Part shown: in pieces, positions 16,178 through 23,943 of the stretch
Numbering within the stretch: position 1 is the first letter of the stretch
Layout of the letters: each line of letters begins with the position of its first letter
Assembly (NCBI GenBank): GCA_964558665.1
Contig: CAZLFA010000054.1
Location: forward strand, 1 to 29,655
Source: CAZLFA01 sp964558665
GTDB lineage: Bacteria; Desulfobacterota; Syntrophia; Syntrophales; PHBD01
Reading direction: 5' to 3'
DNA: 29,655 nucleotides
Notes under the pieces: model-generated
Database searches by the model: none
Seen by the model: the letters and a program-made list of their open reading frames with translations, nothing else
What the model was told of the DNA's origin: nothing
Position numbers and translations under genes: made by a program

Positions 16178-17356
16178 ATGTCATACCTAAAAAAAATTAG
16201 CAGAATCATAAGCAGACTTTACAGGCAACTTCCCTATCAGGTGGCCTTCATAACGATTGGTGTTGTTTGTTTAAGCTCTTTGGGCGTTTACTATTTTGAG
16301 AGCAGCACTGCAGACCCCAATATTCATAGCATTTGGGACGGTATCTGGTGGGCGGTTGTTACCATGGGGACCGTTGGTTATGGAGACAAATACCCGATAA
16401 CTTTCGGCGGCAGACTGGTGGGATTGACGCTGATTGTTTTCGGTGTAGGACTCATGTCTCTGTTCACGGCTACCATCGCGTCCATATTTGTGGAAAGAAG
16501 AATGAAGGAGGGCAGGGGGTTGGAAACGATCAAGGAAAAGGATCACATTGTGATCTGCGGCTGGAACCAGCATACGGAGGATGTCCTTAAGGGACTGACG
16601 ATGTACGGTTCCATGGGCGAAAGGACTATCGCTCTGATCAATGAACTGTCGGTGGATGAAATTGATCCTCTCCGCCTCAGGCATCACAAATTCAATCTCA
16701 GGTTTCTCAGGGGTGACTTCGTTCATGAGGATGTACTCAGAAGGGCCAATATAGGCAAGGCGGCTTTTGCGCTCATAATGGCCGATTTATCGGGGGGGCG
16801 CTCCAGCGATAAGGTAGATGAAAGGACGATACTGGCTTCCCTGACAATTGAATCGATTGCTCCGAATGTGAAGACGATCGCCGAAGTGGTCAATGCTGAG
16901 AACAAACCACACCTGAGGCGCGCCGGTGTCGATGAAATAATAGTGAGAGGAGAGCATGTCGGGTCTCTGCTTGCCAGCGCCATCAATTCTCCGGGGTTGC
17001 CGCGTGTCTTTTACAGCATGGTTTCGCTGGGAGAGACGAATAAGCTGTGGCGTGTGGCAATACCGAAACAATTTGTGGGAAAGACCTTCCAGGAACTTTC
17101 CGGGCACTTTCGAAAAAAGCAGCATGCCATATTGATAGGTATATTGAGGGAAAAGAAGGCGATGAAGCTGGATGATTTGTTGTCTGACAACACATCGGCG
17201 ATCGACACCTTTATCAGGGAAAAAATAAAGGAGTCAAAAAAAGATTTCTACTATGAAAGGGATGAGGCCAAGGCGGTTATCAACCCTGATGATGATTATG
17301 TTATAAGTCATGATGATTATGCGGTGATACTTTCAAGAACGCTGCCGGACCGCTGA
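16178..17356 (+). CDS. Two-TM potassium channel with RCK (TrkA-N/TrkA-C) domain
   Basis: A 392-residue MthK-like channel subunit. Membrane helix 1 spans about residues 22-40, the pore helix and selectivity filter TVGYGD lie at 65-70, and membrane helix 2 spans about 79-103. The cytoplasmic RCK N-lobe starts at HIVICGWNQHTEDVL; the usual GxGxxG is altered to CGWNQH, as in many channel RCKs. An RCK C-lobe (LWRVAIPKQFVGKTFQEL) and Lys/Asp-rich tail follow. It should form a tetrameric K+ channel gated by a ligand or ion at the RCK ring. It starts 6 bases after EF-G and lies in front of a cyclic-nucleotide-binding protein gene. Confidence 0.92.
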   Translation: MSYLKKISRIISRLYRQLPYQVAFITIGVVCLSSLGVYYFESSTADPNIHSIWDGIWWAVVTMGTVGYGDKYPITFGGRLVGLTLIVFGVGLMSLFTATIASIFVERRMKEGRGLETIKEKDHIVICGWNQHTEDVLKGLTMYGSMGERTIALINELSVDEIDPLRLRHHKFNLRFLRGDFVHEDVLRRANIGKAAFALIMADLSGGRSSDKVDERTILASLTIESIAPNVKTIAEVVNAENKPHLRRAGVDEIIVRGEHVGSLLASAINSPGLPRVFYSMVSLGETNKLWRVAIPKQFVGKTFQELSGHFRKKQHAILIGILREKKAMKLDDLLSDNTSAIDTFIREKIKESKKDFYYERDEAKAVINPDDDYVISHDDYAVILSRTLPDR

Positions 17357-17485
17357 ATGATCCGGCAATGATGCATCATAGTTATGGAATGATTTGCTAT
17401 ACACTTAATTGCGGAGGGTTTTCCCTGGCGGCAGGCAGGGTATTATCATCCGCATCGGAGTTTCCTTCATATCGGGAGCCATATT

Positions 17486-17995
17486 ATGGAAGATGATATA
17501 AACCTTTTGGCAGAACCGGCTTTATTTAAAGAGCTTAAGCCCGAGCAGATCCGTGAACTCATAGATATCTCTCATCGGGTCAAGTTTAAGGCGGGAGAGA
17601 TTATCATGCGGGAGGGGGATCTGGGTGACGCTATGTACATCATGCAGACGGGAACGGTTGAAGTCGTTAAAATTCTGGTTCTTGAAGGCATGGATGACGA
17701 AGACACTGACAGGAACAAGGTCTTTACGCGGCTCAGCGCTGAAGATCACGCCGTATTCGGTGAAATAGCGTTGCTTGAAGAATCGAAGCGTACTGCGACC
17801 ATCAAGGCCATTACAGATTGTGTCCTCTATGAAATCAGGAAGGACGATTTCCTCGCACTGGCCGATCGTGACCATGACCTCGGATTCCAGGTGCTCCTGA
17901 ATCTTGCCAGGATCGTAAGTGCAAGGTTGCGGAAGGCTGATGAGGATACTATTAAATTGACAACGGCGCTGAGTATCATCTTAAAAGAAACATAG
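17486..17995 (+). CDS. Soluble cyclic-nucleotide-binding domain protein
   Basis: A 169-residue stand-alone Crp-type nucleotide-binding domain (FKELKPEQIRELIDISH, GEIIMREGDLGDAMYIMQTG). The phosphate-binding cassette FGEIALLEESKRTATIKA keeps the Glu (E93) and Arg (R102) that hold cAMP or cGMP. There is an acidic insertion (about 66-80) before the cassette and no DNA-binding helix-turn-helix, so it is a sensor, not a Crp transcription factor. It ends 10 bp before the sigma-54 activator gene and is probably co-transcribed with it. The neighbouring channel lacks such a domain, so this protein might modulate the channel or the activator (inference). Confidence 0.87.
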   Translation: MEDDINLLAEPALFKELKPEQIRELIDISHRVKFKAGEIIMREGDLGDAMYIMQTGTVEVVKILVLEGMDDEDTDRNKVFTRLSAEDHAVFGEIALLEESKRTATIKAITDCVLYEIRKDDFLALADRDHDLGFQVLLNLARIVSARLRKADEDTIKLTTALSIILKET

Positions 17996-18005
17996 ATTAA
18001 CGATC

Positions 18006-20135
18006 ATGCCTAAGAAAGTGCATCCTGATAATAAGCCGCGGAGATCATCAAAGCCGCTCCTGGACAGGGACAAACTGCTTAAAAGCATTTTTCGCATCAG
18101 TACTCTCCTGTCCGAGCCTTCCCGGGTCGAGTATATTCTCGGCAAGATACTTGATGAAGTGGTTGATACAATCGGGTTTGATCGCGGCATCATCCGCCTT
18201 TTCGACGAATCTAAGGAATATCTGGAGACGAAAGTTGTCAAGAACTATGGTCCTGAGGAGCAGGAACGCGCGTTTGAGGTGGCGTTGAGACTTGCGGAGC
18301 ATGACTGTCTGGCCACCAAGGTGGCCAAGTCGGGACAGCCCATTGCCATTGAAAAGGCAGCTGCGGACAGCCGGATAACGGAAACCGACAGGATGCTGAC
18401 TAAAATCTATGACAGAGGATCCATCTTTTGCGCACCTCTGAAAATCGGCGAGGATGTTATCGGCACTCTTGCGGCTTGGCGCAAGGAAGAGACCAAATTC
18501 CTGCCTGAAGAGATAAACCTGTTTTTGACCTTTGCCAGTCAGATAAGCATAATCATTCACAACGCCAGATTGTTTGAAACCAACGAGGAGAAAATCAGAC
18601 AGTTAATGCTGCTTCAGGAGGCGGTTTCAGAAATGAATGTCAGCTATGTGGTTGACAGCAAGGTCAGGGAAGTGCTCATAAAAAGTGCGCTTGAGATATC
18701 CCGGGCTGACAAGTTTTTGATCTTCTTCTGTGATCTTGCCAAAAACAGATACATGGTGAACGATGGTAAAAAAATTGTAGTGGATGACAAGAAGGCTTTT
18801 GAGGCGACGTATTTAAAAGGGGTCATCAGCAGTGCAATGATAAGCAACATGATAACTGTCAATAAGGCAAACCGTGATTCAGTCAAAGATGCTGTCTTCC
18901 CGGAATACCCGTCGGAGATTGCTTTCCCGTTTCAGATAAAGGAGCATTACAAGGGTGTAATATATCTTGCCAAGAAGAGCGGCGGCTATTCGCAGGATCA
19001 GGTAAACCTTCTGGACATACTGGTCAAAAACGCTGCAACGTCTTATGACAATGCCATGATGCATTCCCTTCTTTCTTATGAAGCAAGGTCGCTCAAGTCG
19101 GAGGTAGAGAAGCTTAAAGAGCGGGAAGACATGCTTCTGGGGTTCCACGATATACAGGGAAAATCAAAGGAAATGGTCGACATTTTCCACTTGATAAAAG
19201 AGGTGGCAGGTCACAACACCAATATACTTGTCCGGGGTGAGAGCGGTACCGGAAAGGAATTGATTGCCCGTGCGATTCATCGCCAAAGCAACCGAATCGC
19301 AAAACCTTTTGTTGATATCAACTGCGCGGCGATTCCCGGCACATTGCTGGAAAGCGAACTTTTCGGATATGAAGCGGGGGCTTTTACAGATGCCAGAAAA
19401 AGGAAGCTTGGACTGCTTGAGCATGCCAATGGCGGAACAATGCTGCTGGATGAAATAGGGGACATGAGCATGCAGTTACAGGCAAAATTCCTCAGGATGC
19501 TTGAAGATGGATACATCCGCAGGCTCGGAGGAACAGAAAACATTCCTGTGGATGTCAGATTTATTTTTTCGACTAATAAAGATCTCAACAAAATGGTTAC
19601 GGAGGGATCATTTCGCGAAGACCTGTATTACAGAATCAGCGTCGTGCCGGTTATGATTCCGCCCCTTAGGGAAAGGCCCGACGACATAGTCCTTTTAGCA
19701 AAGCATTTTATAGAGGAGTTCAACAGGAAGTTCAGTAAAAGGGTAAAGGGGTTCAGCAGAGAAGCCGAAAATATTCTCAAGGGATATACCTGGCCGGGAA
19801 ATGTACGGGAATTGAAGAATATTATTGAGCGGATGATGATCCTGCAGAACGTAAGCAATTTAATCTCGGAGGATAACCTGCCTTCTGAGATTAAAATAGC
19901 TGTGGATAAAAAGAATGTGGATGTCTCTGTTGCTAATATACTGCCGCGCCTCTATCAAAAAGATATGGATTATACTGCAGTTACAGATAAAATCATCAAG
20001 GATGTAAAAGAGAGGATACTGACCAGCGCATTGGCGATAAGCAGAGGTAATAAGGCAGAGGCGGCAAAGCGCCTAGGTATTTCAAGATACAAGCTTATTC
20101 GTGAACATAAGAAAATCGGTAAGAATATCAATTAA
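18006..20135 (+). CDS. GAF-domain sigma-54-dependent transcriptional activator
   Basis: A 709-residue bacterial enhancer-binding protein. The first GAF domain spans about residues 20-185 and a second GAF-like domain 190-355, then a coiled linker. The AAA+ domain has Walker A GESGTGKE (411-418), the sigma-54 contact loop reading GAFTDA (458-463) instead of GAFTGA, Walker B GGTMLLDEIGDM, and RLGGTENIPVDVRFIFSTN. A Fis-type helix-turn-helix ends the protein (GNKAEAAKRLGISRYKLIRE, from ~681). There is no receiver domain, so activity is set by ligands or partners of the GAF domains. Three dyads and a sigma-54 promoter lie directly downstream and are its likely targets. Confidence 0.93.
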   Translation: MPKKVHPDNKPRRSSKPLLDRDKLLKSIFRISTLLSEPSRVEYILGKILDEVVDTIGFDRGIIRLFDESKEYLETKVVKNYGPEEQERAFEVALRLAEHDCLATKVAKSGQPIAIEKAAADSRITETDRMLTKIYDRGSIFCAPLKIGEDVIGTLAAWRKEETKFLPEEINLFLTFASQISIIIHNARLFETNEEKIRQLMLLQEAVSEMNVSYVVDSKVREVLIKSALEISRADKFLIFFCDLAKNRYMVNDGKKIVVDDKKAFEATYLKGVISSAMISNMITVNKANRDSVKDAVFPEYPSEIAFPFQIKEHYKGVIYLAKKSGGYSQDQVNLLDILVKNAATSYDNAMMHSLLSYEARSLKSEVEKLKEREDMLLGFHDIQGKSKEMVDIFHLIKEVAGHNTNILVRGESGTGKELIARAIHRQSNRIAKPFVDINCAAIPGTLLESELFGYEAGAFTDARKRKLGLLEHANGGTMLLDEIGDMSMQLQAKFLRMLEDGYIRRLGGTENIPVDVRFIFSTNKDLNKMVTEGSFREDLYYRISVVPVMIPPLRERPDDIVLLAKHFIEEFNRKFSKRVKGFSREAENILKGYTWPGNVRELKNIIERMMILQNVSNLISEDNLPSEIKIAVDKKNVDVSVANILPRLYQKDMDYTAVTDKIIKDVKERILTSALAISRGNKAEAAKRLGISRYKLIREHKKIGKNIN

Positions 20136-20151
20136 TTAAAAAGTCAAAGGG

Positions 20152-20256
20152 TGTGCGGTATTCGCACTTGTTGTGCTAATGTCGCACACTTTTGCTTTTC
20201 TAACTCCAGTTCGACTTTCCGTGTTGTGATCGTTTTTAGTGTGCGAAATTAGCACA
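20152..20256. promoter_or_regulatory. Three TGTGC-N7-GCACW dyads, candidate enhancer sites
   Basis: The sites are 20152-20168 (TGTGC-GGTATTC-GCACT), 20172-20188 (TGTGC-TAATGTC-GCACA) and 20240-20256 (TGTGC-GAAATTA-GCACA). The first two centres are 20 bp apart (about two helical turns), the third 68 bp further. Dyads of this form suit a Fis-type helix-turn-helix dimer. They start 17 bp after the activator gene and lie about 160-250 bp upstream of the sigma-54 promoter's expected start site, the usual enhancer distance. Confidence 0.7.
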
Positions 20257-20384
20257 TACAGAGCCTTCTGATCTGGTATTGTTGTTTATCCCGGATGCCG
20301 TTGAGATCAGCAAAAAAGTGATTAACATGTAGATATATTCAAAAAAATATCATGAGTAATTAAATCTGTTCCCTTTGTTGTAAA

Positions 20385-20400
20385 CGGCACATCTATTGCT
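20385..20400 (+). promoter_or_regulatory. Sigma-54 (-24/-12) promoter
   Basis: CGGCAC at 20385-20390 and TTGCT at 20396-20400 match the consensus TGGCACG-N4-TTGCW. The invariant GG (20386-20387) and GC (20398-20399) are exactly 10 bases apart. Transcription is expected to begin near 20411, just before the hairpin-rich region. A weaker overlapping sigma-70 reading (TTGTAA-N17-TAATAA, 20378-20406) is possible. Confidence 0.72.
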
Positions 20401-20410
20401 TAATAAAAAC

Positions 20411-20620
20411 TGAAAAGAAGCAAACCCCCTTTGCAGTCTTTTCTGTCGATGTCGAGAAAGTAACAATTAGTAAATTCGGTGGATGGTTCATGTACCCTCC
20501 TTTCCATCCACCGACCCCCTTGGCGATAACCTGAGAGGTAAGGCCCTAATTGATATGCCCTCAGTTTATATACGGTGGATGGTTTTCAGGTTCCCTCCTT
20601 TTCCATCCACCATTTTTTTT
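20411..20620 (+). ncRNA. Candidate small RNA with C-rich hairpin loops
   Basis: An expected transcript of about 210 nt from the sigma-54 promoter to a hairpin with T8. Hairpin 1: GCAAA/TTTGC (20420-20434) with loop CCCCC. Hairpin 2: CGGTGGATGG/CCATCCACCG (20477-20513) with a 17-nt loop holding CCCTCC. Hairpin 3: GGTGGATGG/CCATCCACC (20574-20611) with a 20-nt loop holding CCCTCC, followed by T8 (20613-20620) as terminator. The same stem and the same loop motif recur in hairpins 2 and 3 while the loops otherwise differ, so the motif seems selected. CCUCC is complementary to Shine-Dalgarno GGAGG, so the RNA could block translation of target mRNAs. No convincing ORF lies here. Known RNA families were not recognised. 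Confidence 0.68.
20573..20620 (+). terminator. Rho-independent terminator of the candidate small RNA
   Basis: Perfect 9-bp stem (20574-20582 with 20603-20611) followed by one A and eight T residues. The long C-rich loop suggests it is also a functional RNA element. Confidence 0.75.
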
Positions 20621-21047
20621 CAAAATCCACCCTGCTTACACCCTGCGTTGCGACGACCCGGAAAATACCTTGCCAACTGCCGTTCATAAATGAATTTTGT
20701 TTTGCCATGCTCATCTATAGCAGCGATAATGCCTAATACACGGCATGTCGGTTGTCAAACCAGCGTCATTTTTAGATTAGCGCAGGTCGCAATATTAAAA
20801 TAACTGTTAAGGGTTAATTTTTCTCTTGATTTTGCTCTCGCATTATGGTATTAACGTGCACGCTCTTGGTTGGTGAGGGTTTGCAGAAATTGGTGCCGGC
20901 TAGTCCTTGTGTGATGCGGGTTAGAAAAAAGTAACTTTGTAGTATTTGTTACATAATGATTTAAAACCGGGCGCAAGAATCCGGTTTGAAGTGTGCCATT
21001 AAAGTGGCTGATATTAACAAAAATTCTTGAAAGGGGGACACCAGAGG
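20621..21047 (+). promoter_or_regulatory. Long leader region of the first HU gene with a candidate promoter
   Basis: No gene is seen in this stretch. A reasonable sigma-70 promoter is TTGATT (20826-20831), 17-base spacer, TATTAA (20849-20854), which would give an HU leader of about 185 nt. A poorer GG-N10-GC match at 20660-20673 exists but its -24 box is weak. No riboswitch was recognised. Confidence 0.4.
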
Positions 21048-21320
21048 ATGACAAAGGCAGAATTGATTGGGGTTATTGCAGGGGGAGCTGGAATTACCAA
21101 GGCGGCAGCCGCAAAGGCGCTTGATGTTTATGTTGAGCAGGTCGCCAAAGAGCTTAAAAAGAATGGCAAATTGGGTTTGGTAGGATTTGGAACTTTTGCA
21201 GTTGTAAAGAGGAAGGCAAGAGAGGGCCGCAATCCGCAGACAGGCAAGACCATTAAAATTCCGGCAAAGAAAGTCGTAAAATTCAAAGCCGGCAAAGCAT
21301 TAGCTGATAAAGTTAAATAA
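21048..21320 (+). CDS. HU family DNA-binding protein (first copy)
   Basis: A 90-residue nucleoid protein that bends DNA as a dimer. The helical N-terminus (TKAELIGVIAGGAGITKAA) is Ala/Gly-rich, followed by GLVGFGTFAVVKRKAREGRN, the DNA arm with the intercalating Pro region RNPQTGKTIKIPAKK, and VVKFKAGKALADKVK. The arm and GFGTF are family hallmarks. The ATG at 21048 is preferred over TTG 21027 since it begins the HU fold; AAGGGGG lies ten bases before it. It sits alone between the small-RNA locus and trpS. Confidence 0.95.
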   Translation: MTKAELIGVIAGGAGITKAAAAKALDVYVEQVAKELKKNGKLGLVGFGTFAVVKRKAREGRNPQTGKTIKIPAKKVVKFKAGKALADKVK

Positions 21321-21347
21321 GGGTTTAATGCAGTTTCTTCGACATCA

Positions 21348-21381
21348 AGGCCTCCCTCCAATCTGAAAAAGGGAGGCCTTA
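21348..21381 (+). terminator. Hairpin after the HU gene
   Basis: Perfect 11-bp stem AAGGCCTCCCT (21348-21358) with AGGGAGGCCTT (21371-21381) and a 12-base loop. No T run follows, so it may be a weak terminator or an mRNA-stabilising hairpin. Confidence 0.6.
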
Positions 21382-21456
21382 ATGTATTGCAGATATAAAT
21401 CTATCTTTTAACTGTCATAAGTTCCGTCATCATATTCCAGGAATATTCATGTTACG

Positions 21457-21485
21457 TTGACAGTGCCCACCCTTTCTGTTATAGC
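21457..21485 (+). promoter_or_regulatory. Sigma-70-type promoter for trpS-scpA-scpB-rluB
   Basis: TTGACA (21457-21462), 17-base spacer and TATAGC (21480-21485) lie about 27 bases before the trpS start, giving a short leader of about 20 nt. Confidence 0.65.
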
Positions 21486-21511
21486 CCAGCGAAAATTCTC
21501 TTGGAGGATCA

Positions 21512-22501
21512 TTGGAAAAGAAACGTATATTAAGCGGGATGCGTCCAACGGGAAAGCTTCACTTGGGCAATTTGCATGGAGCTTTAGGGAATTGGATTAA
21601 TCTCCAGAATGACGGAAGCTATGAATGTTTTTATTTCGTGGCGGATTGGCACGCACTCACCAGTGAGTACAGCAGCACGGATGACATCCATGAGAATTCT
21701 ATGGACATGGTCATAGACTGGTTGAGTGCCGGGCTTGACCCTCATAAAAGCGTCATATTTGTGCAGTCGAGCATCAAGGAACATGCCGAACTGTTTCTCC
21801 TGTTATCAATGATTACTCCTCTTTCCTGGCTCGAAAGGAATCCGACATATAAGGAAATGAAAGCGGAACTGGTGACGAAAGACCTTTCTACTTTTGGTTT
21901 TCTGGGATACCCTGTACTTCAGGCAGCGGATATTATCATGTATAAGGCCTATGGTGTTCCTGTCGGCGTAGATCAGCTTCCGCACGTGGAATTGACCAGA
22001 GAAATTGCCAGGCGTTTTAATTTCCTTTACAGGGATATCTTTCCGATTCCTGAACCGCTCCTCACCGATGTTCCCAAGCTGCTGGGCATCGACGGCCGGA
22101 AAATGAGTAAATCATATGATAATTCCATATATATCAGTGATCGCGGGGAAATATTGCAGAAGAAGGTTTCTTCCATGTTTACCGATCCGCAACGTATGAG
22201 AAAAAAGGATCCGGGGCGCCCTGAATTATGCAATGTATTTACTTTTCATGGACTGTATTCAAGCGAAAATGATGTTGCGCAGATCGATGATGCATGCCGG
22301 AAGGCCGAGATCGGTTGCACCGAATGCAAAAGCCGTCTTGCAAAGGTGATTACAACCGCGATGCAGGGGATTCACGATAAACAGACATACTATCGCGAGC
22401 ACATAAATGAGGTAGAGGAAATAATCGCCGCCGGCAATAACAAGGCATCGGCAGTTGCAAGTCAGACGATGCAGGAGGTCAGGGAGTCCATAAAGATCTG
22501 A
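21512..22501 (+). CDS. trpS: Tryptophanyl-tRNA synthetase
   Basis: A 329-residue class I synthetase charging tRNA-Trp. The HIGH motif appears as PTGKLHLGN (residues 12-20), the KMSKS loop as DGRKMSKSYDN, and PVGVDQLPHVELTREIARRFN is a TrpRS signature. Length is typical. The start is TTG, 5 bases after GGAGGATC, and directly precedes the conserved RILSGMRPTGKLHLG. It is the first gene of a four-gene operon; scpA begins 10 bases after its stop. Confidence 0.97.
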   Translation: MEKKRILSGMRPTGKLHLGNLHGALGNWINLQNDGSYECFYFVADWHALTSEYSSTDDIHENSMDMVIDWLSAGLDPHKSVIFVQSSIKEHAELFLLLSMITPLSWLERNPTYKEMKAELVTKDLSTFGFLGYPVLQAADIIMYKAYGVPVGVDQLPHVELTREIARRFNFLYRDIFPIPEPLLTDVPKLLGIDGRKMSKSYDNSIYISDRGEILQKKVSSMFTDPQRMRKKDPGRPELCNVFTFHGLYSSENDVAQIDDACRKAEIGCTECKSRLAKVITTAMQGIHDKQTYYREHINEVEEIIAAGNNKASAVASQTMQEVRESIKI

Positions 22502-22511
22502 AGAAGCCATC

Positions 22512-23237
22512 ATGAGTTATGAAATCAAACTTGACATCTTTGAAGGACCGCTGGATCTTCTACTGTATCTCATAAAAAAAAATGAGATAGACATATATAA
22601 CATACCGATAGCTCTTATCGCTGAACAGTACCTTCAATATCTGGATGCAATGAGGTCGCTCAATCTTGATCTGGCCGGCGAATATCTTGTTCTTGCATCG
22701 ACACTCATTCATATTAAGTCAAAACTTTTGCTTCCTGTTGAGGCGGATGAGAATAGCGAAGATGAGACGGAAGGCGATCCCAGAGAAGAGCTTGTCAGGC
22801 AGTTGCTGGAGTATCAGGCGTTCAAGGAGGCAGCGCTGAAGATTGACAGCAGGCCGCTTCTGGAAAGGGATGTTTTTGTCCGCGGCTATCCTATCATAGA
22901 AAATAAGGAAGTAAATGATGACGAGGTTCTGGAGGAGATAAACCTCTTTGAACTGGTGGATGCGTTTCAAAGGATTATTGCAACGCTGGACAATGCAGGT
23001 GCCATAGAGATCAATGCCGAGAAGATGACGCTGGCGGATCGGATTAACGATATCATGGAAAAGCTGACGGAGGAAAAGACTCTTACATTTTCCGATATTT
23101 TGGGTGAATGTTCGGATAGGAAAAAAATAGTTTATTCCTTTCTTGCCGTTCTGGAATTGATGAAATTGCGTATGATCAGGGTTTATCAGTCATCGTCATT
23201 TGGAATCATAAGAATCTTTCTGGCTGTTGAGGTTTAG
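22512..23237 (+). CDS. scpA: Segregation and condensation protein A
   Basis: A 241-residue kleisin that joins SMC heads and ScpB in the bacterial condensin. The N-terminal block LDIFEGPLDLLLYLIKKNEIDIYNIPI and EYLVLASTLIHIKSKLLLP are diagnostic, followed by an acidic middle and the C-terminal winged helix (VYSFLAVLELMKLRMIRVYQ). It belongs to the trpS-scpA-scpB-rluB operon. An smc gene is not in the window. Confidence 0.96.
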   Translation: MSYEIKLDIFEGPLDLLLYLIKKNEIDIYNIPIALIAEQYLQYLDAMRSLNLDLAGEYLVLASTLIHIKSKLLLPVEADENSEDETEGDPREELVRQLLEYQAFKEAALKIDSRPLLERDVFVRGYPIIENKEVNDDEVLEEINLFELVDAFQRIIATLDNAGAIEINAEKMTLADRINDIMEKLTEEKTLTFSDILGECSDRKKIVYSFLAVLELMKLRMIRVYQSSSFGIIRIFLAVEV

Positions 23238-23257
23238 TTTAAGAGAGACGGTTTTTT

Positions 23258-23938
23258 ATGGAAGATATAAAGTCAATAATCGAGGCGCTTATACTGGCGT
23301 CTGATGCTCCTTTGTCGATTGAGAAGATCGGATCAGTTCTCCAGGAAGTGGAGAGAGACCGGATATTGAGTGTGCTGCAGGAGCTTGTCCGGGAGTACGA
23401 AGAGAGAAAGGGAGGATTCCTCCTGCAGGAAGTGGCGGGCGGTTACCAATATCGAACCAGGCCTGATCTTTCTGTGTGGATAAAAAAGCTGAAGGGAGGA
23501 AAATCATCGTTGATGAGCCCGGCAGCAATGGAAACGCTGGCAATCGTTGCGTACCGCCAGCCCGTGGTAAAAGCTGAAATCGACAAAATCAGAGGTGTTG
23601 ACGCCGGAGGCCCGTTAAAAAAACTGCTGGATAAGAAACTGGTCAGGATTGTCGGCAGAAAGGATGTTCCGGGAAAGCCAATTCTTTACGGTACCACGAG
23701 AAAGTTTCTCGAGGTGTTCAATCTGAAAGACCTGGCGGAATTGCCCACCCTTCAGGAATTAAAGGAACTCCAGGAAGAGTTGCCAACACTTCAGGAGACA
23801 AACGAGCTCCAGGAAGAGTTGCCTATCTTTCAGGAAATAAAGGAACTCCAGGAAGAGCTGCCAACACTTCAGGAGACAAATGAACCTCAGGAAGAATTGC
23901 CTGTGATTCAGGAAATAACAGAACCTCGGGAAGAGTGA
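23258..23938 (+). CDS. scpB: Segregation and condensation protein B with repeat tail
   Basis: A 226-residue ScpB: paired winged-helix domains with KSIIEALILASDAPLSIEKI, GGFLLQEVAGGYQYRTRPD, PAAMETLAIVAYRQPVVKAEI and FLEVFNLKDLAELPTL. It partners ScpA in condensin loading. The last 65 residues are five tandem 13-residue units of the type LPTLQELKELQEE, absent from ordinary ScpB proteins and probably a flexible or coiled acidic tail. The stop lies 5 bases before the rluB ATG. Confidence 0.95.
   Translation: MEDIKSIIEALILASDAPLSIEKIGSVLQEVERDRILSVLQELVREYEERKGGFLLQEVAGGYQYRTRPDLSVWIKKLKGGKSSLMSPAAMETLAIVAYRQPVVKAEIDKIRGVDAGGPLKKLLDKKLVRIVGRKDVPGKPILYGTTRKFLEVFNLKDLAELPTLQELKELQEELPTLQETNELQEELPIFQEIKELQEELPTLQETNEPQEELPVIQEITEPREE
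23741..23935 (+). repeat. Five tandem 39-bp units inside scpB
   Basis: Units begin at 23741, 23780, 23819, 23858 and 23897 and encode LPTLQELKELQEE, LPTLQETNELQEE, LPIFQEIKELQEE, LPTLQETNEPQEE and LPVIQEITEPREE. Units 2 and 4 resemble each other most, suggesting duplication of a two-unit block. The frame is kept throughout. Confidence 0.92.
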
Positions 23939-23943
23939 AGAAC

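Noticed and set aside
20490..20534. 14-codon ORF starting in the loop of hairpin 2 (ATG TAC CCT CCT ...)
   Set aside because: No ribosome site, start codon inside a hairpin loop, and hairpin 3 with the same loop motif has no matching ORF.
20477..20611. Reading the twin hairpins as CsrA/RsmA-binding RNA because of GGA motifs
   Set aside because: The GGA triplets lie in the double-stranded stems, not in the loops as in RsmY/RsmZ-type RNAs; the loops are C-rich instead.
20660..20673. Second GG-N10-GC match (possible sigma-54 promoter) behind the small RNA
   Set aside because: Only GG and TTGC fit; the -24 box otherwise departs from TGGCACG, and no gene begins within 350 bp.
23741..23935. Tandem repeats as a CRISPR array
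   Set aside because: Units are contiguous without spacers, in frame with scpB and multiples of three.
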